Below are positions 57,684 through 64,000 of a stretch of 64,000 nt of DNA, piece by piece. The DNA comes from UBA5069 sp963773745 (lineage in GTDB: Bacteria; Chloroflexota; Anaerolineae; Caldilineales; Caldilineaceae): the NCBI GenBank assembly GCA_963773745.1, contig CAVZCL010000005.1, positions 1,364,001 to 1,428,000 of the forward strand, in the 5' to 3' direction. A program made the translations under genes and the position numbers. Positions within the stretch are counted from its first letter, which is position 1. Every line of letters starts with the position of its first letter. The notes under the pieces were generated by a model. That model was not told the origin of the DNA and did no database searches. It was given only the letters and a program-made list of their open reading frames with translations.

Positions 57684-59531
57684 TTACTTGGGCAATTGCG
57701 GTTTGGGATTGGCAGACGCAGCCGGAGTCTTGACGGCGGCCGGCGCACTCGTTGCCGTCGGCGCAGGCTCAAGCGTGGCTATTGGCGCTGCTGCGGGCGC
57801 TGCCGCAGGGGCGGCAACGGGCGCAGGGGCGCCAACGGGCGCAAGCCCTTCAGCAGGCGCAGACGCAGCTGCCACCGGCTCGTACAGCGCATAGTTGCCC
57901 TCACTGTGGACAACCTCATAGCCCGCTTCGGCCAGCGCCGCGTCGTACATTTCCACCCAGCGGGAGAACGCGCCAACCAGCACATATGGCGGGCGCTCGT
58001 CCTGCACAAAGCGATACTCCTCGGCAGGCGGTGGGCCGTCGCGCCAGATGTAGCCCACGCTCTTGTCCAGCAAGCCCGACGGCGGATAGTGGTAGTTGTG
58101 GTTGGTCAAAAATCCCATCTCAGGCTCCCACGTCTCCACAACGGCATCGGTGGGAACGTTCTTATCCATCCAGGCGGCCATGGCGTCGGCACTGTTGGCA
58201 GGTGGCGTGGCAATGTCGCGCACAGTCAGCGCCAGCGGCGCAGCAATCAGCAGCGCAAGCACAGGGCCGGCCACAAGCGCCAGGTTCACCGGGAAAGCGG
58301 GCGTAGCGCCCTGCCACATATCGCCCCAAATCTCCCGCCACTCCCAGCGCACGGCCCCGAAGATGTCGTCAAAGAGGCGCGCAGCGAAGAGGGTGGTCAG
58401 CGCCAGGCCGGGGAATGCATAGCGAATCCAGCCCACCGACGCGAAGACGTACCAGATAAGGTTCGCAGCCACCATCAAAACGATGACGCCCCACATAACG
58501 CCGCCGCGCGAGCGGGGCAGCCCCAACAGCACGCCATAACCCAAAAAGAGGGGCAGCATCCCCAGAAAGATCCGCAGGTTGAAGAGTTCGCCCAGGCTGC
58601 GCAGCATCAGCTCCTGCGAAAAGACAAAGGCTGCGCCCGCCGATGCCGCCTGCAGCAACGCCAGGTTCTCTTGCCAGGTGGCGGGCCCCAGATAGAGCGC
58701 CATGTATCCCTGCCAAAGCGCCACCACAAGCGCTGTCACGAAGCCTGTCACAAGGAAGAAGCGCTGCGGCACAGCGCGATACCAGATGAGGTTGGCCACC
58801 CAGCCAATCAGCAGCGCAGGCGCAATCACCAGCAGATTCTGGCTCTTTGTCACAATCGAAAGGCCCAGCAACAGCCCGGCGCCCATAAGCCGCAGCCACG
58901 AATCGCGCCCCTTGCCGCCAAACCAGAGCGCCAGCCCCGCCGCCATGAAGAAGAGCGCCGGCACCTCACCCAGCACCTGGCGGCCATATTCGAGCGTGGT
59001 GGCCCCGCGCATGGAGACGAGCAGCGCCACGGCAATGATCGCAAAGCGCACGCCTGCCAGTTGGCGCGCCAATGCATAAAAGGCAATCAGCGCCAGCACC
59101 AGATAGATGGCCATGACCATCCGCGCCTGGAAGAGGCCAATGTCACTCACCCCAAAGGCCAGCGCAATCGGCAGCATGACCGTGGGGCCAACGCCCAGTG
59201 TTGGCCCAAAGTAGCGGTAGCCGTCGCTGCTCTTGTCGGCGTAAACGCCATCAGTCACCAGCGTCTTGGGCACGTGCAGGTGCGAGCCCTCATCGAACCA
59301 GGTGACGGGCCAACTGGTGAGGTTGTAAAAGACGAGCCCGCCAAGCAGCACAAGCGCTGCCAGCCCCAGCACAACCCAGAGTACGCGCGGCTGCGCCAGC
59401 GGCGTCGCCTGGAACTCCGGCTCCACCGCAAAGGGATCCGCATAGGGGCCTACCACCGTGCGCGCCGAAGTCTGCGCGCCCTGCAACTGGTAGTGCGGAC
59501 TTGGCTGATCGTGGCTCAGATATTGATCCAT
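57684..59531 (-). CDS. GT-C-like membrane glycosyltransferase (PMT/ArnT-like)
   Basis: 615 residues, about eleven helices. After a 50-residue cytoplasmic tail, the first outer loop has WFDEGSHLHVPKTLVTDGVY, the Asp-Glu motif typical of PMT_2/ArnT-type enzymes that take sugars from polyprenyl phosphate. The loop continues YRYFGPTLGVGPTVMLPIAL. Further helices hold GVRFAIIAVALLVSMRGATT and LEYGRQVLGEVPALFFMAAG. A soluble domain (WMDKNVPTDAVVETWEPEMG) is followed by a 70-residue Ala/Pro tail. It could glycosylate the secreted proteins encoded downstream, which are rich in Thr; this is inference. Confidence 0.78.
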   Translation of the reverse strand: MDQYLSHDQPSPHYQLQGAQTSARTVVGPYADPFAVEPEFQATPLAQPRVLWVVLGLAALVLLGGLVFYNLTSWPVTWFDEGSHLHVPKTLVTDGVYADKSSDGYRYFGPTLGVGPTVMLPIALAFGVSDIGLFQARMVMAIYLVLALIAFYALARQLAGVRFAIIAVALLVSMRGATTLEYGRQVLGEVPALFFMAAGLALWFGGKGRDSWLRLMGAGLLLGLSIVTKSQNLLVIAPALLIGWVANLIWYRAVPQRFFLVTGFVTALVVALWQGYMALYLGPATWQENLALLQAASAGAAFVFSQELMLRSLGELFNLRIFLGMLPLFLGYGVLLGLPRSRGGVMWGVIVLMVAANLIWYVFASVGWIRYAFPGLALTTLFAARLFDDIFGAVRWEWREIWGDMWQGATPAFPVNLALVAGPVLALLIAAPLALTVRDIATPPANSADAMAAWMDKNVPTDAVVETWEPEMGFLTNHNYHYPPSGLLDKSVGYIWRDGPPPAEEYRFVQDERPPYVLVGAFSRWVEMYDAALAEAGYEVVHSEGNYALYEPVAAASAPAEGLAPVGAPAPVAAPAAAPAAAPIATLEPAPTATSAPAAVKTPAASANPKPQLPK

Positions 59532-59548
59532 GGTTGCTTTCCTGTCTT

Positions 59549-60964
59549 CTACTGTTGCGCCGCGCGTATGCGTGTCACGTGCGTACCGTCTGCGCCGTGC
59601 GTGCCGTTCGTAGCGGCGGATGAAGCCGCCGCCAAGGCTTCAGCATCTTCGCGCACAGGCGCGCCGCCCGCGAGCACCTGCGCGGCCACGCTCTGCGCGT
59701 GGCGCGAGACCGACTCGCCATTCGTCAACGCCGGGTAGATCTGCGCCGTGGTGGCCACGTATAGCCCGGCAATCGGCGATTCCACGGCGGGAATCTGCGC
59801 CAGCCCACCCACAGGGTGGAGCGGCTCCACAAAGCGGTGACGGCCAATCGGCATCTCCACAATCGTCGACCGGTCAAAGTCGGGGAACATGCGCCCGAGC
59901 GCATCCACCCAAATGGTGCGGATTTCGTCGTCGCTCTTCTGCTGCCATTCGCTGCCCGGCGCAGTGTACTTGGGCAGATAAACGAGGTGTCGCCCCCCCA
60001 CAAAAGCAGGATCAAGGTAGGTGGTCGTCTCGATCACCCCGGTAAAGGGAACCGTGTCGTCAGTAATGTTGAGCGTCCAGTAGCCGGTGAGCGGCTTGTC
60101 GAGCACGAGCACGGGGCAGATGATGCCAAGATACTCCTGCGCCTGCAGGTGCGTGCGATAGGCGGGGGAGGCGTCGGGCAGCAAGCGACTCAGCAGCGGC
60201 GTCTGCACCGTGGCAACGATGGCATCGTAGCGATGCAGCCCATCCGCCAGCCGCAGCGCGCGCGCCCGGCCCTGCTCCAGCACAATCTCCTGCACGGGCG
60301 TGCGCAAGTGAATATGGCCGCCGGCCGCGTCAATGCGCTGGGCCATGGCCTCGAGCAGCGTGATGTAGCCGCCGATAATGTGGCCCGCCTCTTCCTTCTG
60401 CGCGGCGCCGCTGCGCGTCGACTTCATGCGCACCAGGCGCGACCAGATCCATGTTGCGGGCACATCATCAAAGCCGCCGTCGAACTTGGCCTTGAGCATG
60501 GGCTTCCAGAGCGTCTCGTACGCGTGCCGGCCGCCGCGTGCAACCAGCCACTGCTCCACGCTCACGTCGTCAAGGCTGCGCCAGTCGCGCACGAGCATGG
60601 CCCCCAAAACGGTCTGCCCAAGCCGCACACGGTCCACCCAGGTGAGCAGAGGAAAACGCAGCAACTCCAGCGTGCTCGTCATGGGGTAGATGTTGCCATC
60701 GTCATAGAAGCCCATGCGCGTCGGCTTGAAGCGCATCTGGTCGCCCAACCCCAGCTCGGCGCAGAGCGCCACCAGGTTGCTGTCGCTGGAGAGAATGGCG
60801 TGGTAGTAGCGGTCGATCAGCGTGCCGTCGGTAAGCTCCAGCGGGCCGGCGAGGCCGCCCAGCTCGGGGCCGGCTTCGTAGATGTCCACCTGCGCGCCGG
60901 CGCGCGCCAGCGCGTAGCCCAGCGTTGTGCCCAGAATGCCGCCGCCAATGATGCCAACCTTCAT
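59549..60964 (-). CDS. FAD-dependent NAD(P)/FAD oxidoreductase (HemY/UGM-like fold)
   Basis: 471 residues from the ATG at 60964. The N-terminal Rossmann motif MKVGIIGGGILGTTLGYALA is followed by IYEAGPELGGLAGPLELTDG, the FAD-binding pattern of the amine oxidase/protoporphyrinogen oxidase/UDP-galactopyranose mutase superfamily. Other marks are LWKPMLKAKFDGGFDDVPAT and WIWSRLVRMKSTRSG, then IAGLYVATTAQIYPALTNGE near the end. Such genes often sit beside family 2 glycosyltransferases in glycan loci; the substrate is unproven. The last codons run through a copy of repeat A. The start overlaps the epimerase stop by four bases. Confidence 0.78.
   Translation of the reverse strand: MKVGIIGGGILGTTLGYALARAGAQVDIYEAGPELGGLAGPLELTDGTLIDRYYHAILSSDSNLVALCAELGLGDQMRFKPTRMGFYDDGNIYPMTSTLELLRFPLLTWVDRVRLGQTVLGAMLVRDWRSLDDVSVEQWLVARGGRHAYETLWKPMLKAKFDGGFDDVPATWIWSRLVRMKSTRSGAAQKEEAGHIIGGYITLLEAMAQRIDAAGGHIHLRTPVQEIVLEQGRARALRLADGLHRYDAIVATVQTPLLSRLLPDASPAYRTHLQAQEYLGIICPVLVLDKPLTGYWTLNITDDTVPFTGVIETTTYLDPAFVGGRHLVYLPKYTAPGSEWQQKSDDEIRTIWVDALGRMFPDFDRSTIVEMPIGRHRFVEPLHPVGGLAQIPAVESPIAGLYVATTAQIYPALTNGESVSRHAQSVAAQVLAGGAPVREDAEALAAASSAATNGTHGADGTHVTRIRAAQQ
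59608..59632. repeat. Family A half repeat inside the 3' end of a coding region
   Basis: CGTAGCGGCGGATGAAGCCG at 59608 onward matches the family A arm and encodes part of the Ala/Ser-rich C-terminus of the FAD oxidoreductase. Confidence 0.55.
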
Positions 60965-62085
60965 GCGTTCACCCCCGCTGCCACTGCAACCGCAGGTTGC
61001 GGCGCGTTTGGCTTGAAAACGTCGTTGTTGCCGCCAGCCAGAATCCGCACAATCTTCTGCGCGGCGTCGCCCTCGCCAAAGAGGGGCGGCTGCGCGGCCG
61101 GCGGCGCAAATGTGAACCACGCCTCGGCAATCGTCTCGGGCGAGACCCCCACCAGCCGATTCCATCCGGCCGTCACCGTTTCGCCCCACTCGGTTTCGTC
61201 GCGCAATGTAAGGCAGGGCTTGCCCAGGAAGTAGGCCTCGCGCTGTACGCCGCCGGAGTCGGTGGCAATCAGCCGCGCGTTCTCCTCCAGTTGCGTCATG
61301 TCGAAGTAGCCCGCCGGGGCAATTGTGTGCACGCGCCCGCCGAAGGCCAGCCCGTTGCTTGCCATTGCATTGCGCGTGCGCGGGTGCAGCGGCAAAATGA
61401 TCGTCTCGTCAAGCGCGCTCAGCGTTTGCACAAGCGCACGCAGCCGCGCCGGATCATCCGTGTTGGCGGCGCGGTGGATGGTGACAAGGCTGTAGCCACC
61501 GGGCTGCAGGCCCAGGTCGGCCACAATCGTTGATCGCTTGCGCGCCAGCGGCAGGTTCTGCAGCATGGCGTCATAGAGAACATCGCCCACCCAGTGCGCG
61601 CCCTGAGAAATGCCTTCGTCGGCCAGTTGGCCCAGCGCCGTGCGGCTGACGCAGAAGAGCTGCGTTGCCAGCGCATCGGCCACCACGCGGTTAATCTCTT
61701 CGGGCATGCGGCGGTCATAAGAGCGCTCGCCGGCCTCAATGTGCGCAATCGGGATGTGCAGCTTGGCGGCTGCCAGCGCGCCGGCCAGCGTCGAGTTGGT
61801 GTCGCCGCGCACAATCACCAGATCGGGCTGCTCGGCCAGCAGCACCTCCTCGAGGCGCGCCAGAATCTCGCCCGTCTGTCGCCCTTGTGCGCCCGAGCCA
61901 ACCTCGAGGTTGTAGTCGGGTGCGGGCGTGCCAAGGTCAGCGAAGAACGCGCCGGACATCGCGTAGTCATAGTGCTGGCCCGTGTGCACCAGCAGCTCGC
62001 GCATGCCGGCCGCGCGCAACGCCTTGCTCACCGGCGTGGCCTGAATAAATTCGGGGCGTGCGCCCACAATCGAGACAATTTTCAT
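60961..62085 (-). CDS. wecB: UDP-N-acetylglucosamine 2-epimerase (non-hydrolysing)
   Basis: Interconverts UDP-GlcNAc and UDP-ManNAc for surface glycans. The 374-residue product starts MKIVSIVGARPEFIQATPVS and contains LLVHTGQHYDYAMSGAFFAD, IVRGDTNSTLAGALAAAKL, HIEAGERSYDRRMPEEINR and TDSGGVQREAYFLGKPCLTL followed by RDETEWGET. All these are standard for WecB/MnaA. It is intact. It is preceded by a small EamA-type gene and overlaps the FAD gene, consistent with a nucleotide-sugar pathway. Confidence 0.93.
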   Translation of the reverse strand: MKIVSIVGARPEFIQATPVSKALRAAGMRELLVHTGQHYDYAMSGAFFADLGTPAPDYNLEVGSGAQGRQTGEILARLEEVLLAEQPDLVIVRGDTNSTLAGALAAAKLHIPIAHIEAGERSYDRRMPEEINRVVADALATQLFCVSRTALGQLADEGISQGAHWVGDVLYDAMLQNLPLARKRSTIVADLGLQPGGYSLVTIHRAANTDDPARLRALVQTLSALDETIILPLHPRTRNAMASNGLAFGGRVHTIAPAGYFDMTQLEENARLIATDSGGVQREAYFLGKPCLTLRDETEWGETVTAGWNRLVGVSPETIAEAWFTFAPPAAQPPLFGEGDAAQKIVRILAGGNNDVFKPNAPQPAVAVAAGVNA

Positions 62086-62130
62086 GCCCTGCTCTGCTCT
62101 CTGCTTGAAAATCTGCGGTGTAGCGCGCAC

Positions 62131-62661
62131 TTAACCGCGCGAGACGATGAGCACACCCGTGGCAATGACCACCGTGCCAATGATGCGCGGCAGCGTAATC
62201 TGCTCGTCAAAGAGCTGCCACGCCACCAGCAGCATCACCACGTAGGAGAGGCTGGCGAAGGGGTAGGCGTAGCTCAGGTCGACGCGTGAAATGCCCGCCA
62301 GCCAGAAGACGGTGCCGCAAGCATAGAGAAAGAGGCCGCCCACCACCCACGGGTTGAGTGCGAGCTTCATCAGCAGTTGCGGTACGTCGCCCAGCGAAAG
62401 GGTGACGACGCCAAACTTGTTCATTCCGTTCTTGAGCATGAGCTGCCCAATTGCACCTCCCAGTACGCTGATCAGGATGTAGCTGATTGCCAAAGTCATC
62501 GCGCGTGATCTCCCCTTAAGAACGCCCATGTTTGTTGCGCCCATGCTCTGGGCATTCATCTGTTGGTCAACGCTGCCGCTCACCTTGATTTCTTCGGTGG
62601 CCGCCTTGTCGCCGGCCACACTGCTGCCGGCTGCCTGCACTCGTTCTGTGACTGCTGTCAT
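62131..62661 (-). CDS. EamA/SMR-type four-helix membrane protein
   Basis: 176 residues if started at 62661, where the ATG overlaps the upstream stop by four bases; an inner ATG at 62499 would give the four-helix core alone. Helices: AISYILISVLGGAIGQLML, PWVVGGLFLYACGTVFWLAG, SYAYPFASLSYVVMLLVAWQ and RIIGTVVIATGVLIV. The linking motif ISRVDLSYAYPFASLSYV is typical of the ArnE/ArnF-like group, which moves undecaprenyl-phosphate-linked aminosugars. A role in flipping a lipid-linked sugar fits the GT2 gene just upstream. Confidence 0.8.
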   Translation of the reverse strand: MTAVTERVQAAGSSVAGDKAATEEIKVSGSVDQQMNAQSMGATNMGVLKGRSRAMTLAISYILISVLGGAIGQLMLKNGMNKFGVVTLSLGDVPQLLMKLALNPWVVGGLFLYACGTVFWLAGISRVDLSYAYPFASLSYVVMLLVAWQLFDEQITLPRIIGTVVIATGVLIVSRG

Positions 62662-63497
62662 CGGTTCCCCTCCTGAAGTTGGACGCCGGCCCGCGCCGTG
62701 TGAATGCCCGCACGCTGCAGCAGCACGCGCCCCTGAAAGCCAAGGTGGGCGCGAATGGTGCGCACGAGTTTGGCTTTGGAGACGCCAACCTCGCGCGCAT
62801 GCAGCACTGTGGGGTACTCGGCCACCACGTAACCCCGCTGCAGCGCAAAGACGAGCAGCTCCGTGCCTGCCAGAAAGCCGTCCGCCTCAAAGTCAATGCT
62901 CTTGATCACCTCGCGCCGGTAGGCACGAAAGAGCGCTGTGTAGGTGTGCAGGTGGCGATCCACCAGCACGCGGTAGAGGATGGACGAGCCTTGGCTAAGC
63001 ACCAGCCGATAGCCAGGCACATTCTCCACGCCGCCGTCAGGGTGGTAGGGTGACGCCGTCACAATGTCCACGCTTGGCGTTAGGCAGGCCAGCAGGGCAG
63101 GAATCTCCTCGAGCCGGTAGGTATTGTCGCTGTCGGTTGTCACCACCACGTCGCCCGTGGCGGCGGCAAAGCCCGTGCGCAGTGCGGCGCCCAGCCCTCG
63201 ATTGACGGCATGTTGCGCATAGCGAACAGTGACACCACTGGGCCACTTCTGCGCGCCCTCGCTGCCGAAGGCCATTTGCATCGCCGCAAGCGTGCCGTCG
63301 CTGCTGCCGTCATCCACAATGATGATCTCTACAGAGCCACGCGCTGTGGCCAGCGTTGCCGCCACCGGTAGCAGCGCGGCCTGCAGCGAGGCTGCGCTGG
63401 CCGCCTCGTTGTAGCAGGGAATGATGATGGTGAGCGCAGGTGTGCTCGCTTGTGCGTCGCGCTCGGAGGCGCTCGCAGACGCATGGGTCAAAGCCAT
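62658..63497 (-). CDS. Glycosyltransferase family 2 (polyprenyl-phosphate sugar transferase-like)
   Basis: 279 residues, GT-A fold. Motifs: LTIIIPCYNEAASAASLQAA, EIIIVDDGSSDGTLAAM and GDVVVTTDSDNTYRLEEIPA (metal-binding), then the acceptor segment DRHLHTYTALFRAYRREVIK. These fit DPM1-like enzymes that load sugars onto polyprenyl phosphate. With the adjacent ArnE/F-like protein and the GT-C-like gene downstream it forms a plausible lipid-phosphate-sugar route (transfer, flip, use). Confidence 0.88.
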   Translation of the reverse strand: MALTHASASASERDAQASTPALTIIIPCYNEAASAASLQAALLPVAATLATARGSVEIIIVDDGSSDGTLAAMQMAFGSEGAQKWPSGVTVRYAQHAVNRGLGAALRTGFAAATGDVVVTTDSDNTYRLEEIPALLACLTPSVDIVTASPYHPDGGVENVPGYRLVLSQGSSILYRVLVDRHLHTYTALFRAYRREVIKSIDFEADGFLAGTELLVFALQRGYVVAEYPTVLHAREVGVSKAKLVRTIRAHLGFQGRVLLQRAGIHTARAGVQLQEGNR

Positions 63498-63499
63498 GG

Positions 63500-64000
63500 C
63501 TATGCTGCCTCCAGCTGCAGCGCGCGTGAGGCGGGAATTACATGGCGGCGCGTGGCAAGGCTCAGCAGGTTGGCATGGGCCGTCTCGCGTACCTGCATGG
63601 CAAGGCGCAGCGCATGCGCACCCTGTGCAGCAGTCACGAGGGGCGTCGCGCCTGTGCGCACGCAGTCAAGAAAGTGCTGCATCTCGAGCAGCAGCGGTTC
63701 GGCCATGGGCACGTGAATCGACTCCACAATGCTCTCCTGGCGATACCTGACGCCACGCGCGGCGTGGTTCAGGTATTCACCGCTCATGCTGCGGTGCACG
63801 GAGATGGACTTGTTGAGCAGGTCGGCCACCACGTATGCCTCCAGCGTCGTCACCTCAATCTGGCGCACCTTCTGCTCCGTCAGGCGCGAGGCGGCCAGGG
63901 TGACAAGCGGGCCGGTCGTTGAGCGCAGGCACGCGATAACGTGGTCGAGCGAGCCGGAGAAGGCCGTGACGCCTGAGGCGTCAATCTGTGCAGGGCCGTT
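63500..64000 (-). CDS. Gfo/Idh/MocA-family oxidoreductase, C-terminal part (cut by the window edge)
   Basis: The frame is open from the edge at 64000 to the stop at 63500 (166 residues). The visible part covers the substrate-binding half, with GSLDHVIACLRSTTGPLVTL, RLTEQKVRQIEVTTLEAYVV, and the ending LLEMQHFLDCVRTGATPLVT. The NAD-binding N-terminus lies outside. Such enzymes oxidise or dehydrogenate nucleotide sugars and often neighbour WecB and glycosyltransferases. It ends three bases before the GT2 start. Confidence 0.85.
   Translation of the reverse strand, partial: NGPAQIDASGVTAFSGSLDHVIACLRSTTGPLVTLAASRLTEQKVRQIEVTTLEAYVVADLLNKSISVHRSMSGEYLNHAARGVRYRQESIVESIHVPMAEPLLLEMQHFLDCVRTGATPLVTAAQGAHALRLAMQVRETAHANLLSLATRRHVIPASRALQLEAA

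Overview
The window is a GC-rich bacterial chromosome segment. Gene content (type 2 isopentenyl-diphosphate isomerase, DUF2079 and other GT-C-like multi-span proteins, AraC-type response regulators paired with YesM-type kinases, Ala/Pro-rich lipoproteins, Thr/Pro-linkered secreted proteins) and the many dispersed palindromes suggest a filamentous member of the Chloroflexota (Anaerolineae/Caldilineae-like). That assignment is inferred from style, not from a marker gene. I saw no rRNA, tRNA or CRISPR array.

Layout. 0-5.5 kb: a purine operon on the minus strand in the order purS/purL fusion, purQ, purC, purE; purL and purQ carry many single-base frameshifts. 5.7-17 kb, all minus: a DUF2079 membrane protein, a DegT-type aminotransferase, an ABC exporter, a small membrane protein, an AspT/YidE-type antiporter, a polyprenyl diphosphate synthase and IPP isomerase. 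17.6-28.2 kb, all plus: a glycosyltransferase, a YesN/YesM-type two-component pair, a complete galactofuranose-type importer (YtfQ, YtfR, YtfT, YjfF) and a TlpA-like thioredoxin lipoprotein. 28.4-64 kb, nearly all minus: a large surface-polysaccharide locus with flippase, O-antigen ligase/polymerase, at least eight glycosyltransferases, three GT-C-like membrane proteins, UDP-GlcNAc 2-epimerase, a FAD oxidoreductase, a Gfo/Idh-type oxidoreductase (cut by the right edge) and several secreted proteins. The secreted proteins include a 2041-residue multidomain protein with Thr/Pro linkers and a plus-strand 1034-residue protein with one CxxCH haem motif that resembles the hydrazine synthase alpha-subunit family. 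A fluoride channel (crcB) and a DUF190 gene close the locus.

How the parts may work together. The 41-64 kb genes are tightly packed with 4-17 base overlaps, so they probably form one or two long transcripts. These would make nucleotide sugars, assemble repeat units on a lipid carrier, flip and polymerise them, and export large adhesin-like or wall-associated proteins. The polyprenyl synthase and IPP isomerase could supply isoprenoid carrier, although they are separated from the locus. The YesNM pair lies directly upstream of the sugar importer and is its likely regulator.

Two features cut across the window. Many conserved genes are split by one-base indels, often in G/C runs, which points to consensus errors rather than decay. 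Almost every intergenic gap is filled with long inverted repeats of several families, including two copies of a MITE-like element that sit at the same point inside another palindromic repeat.
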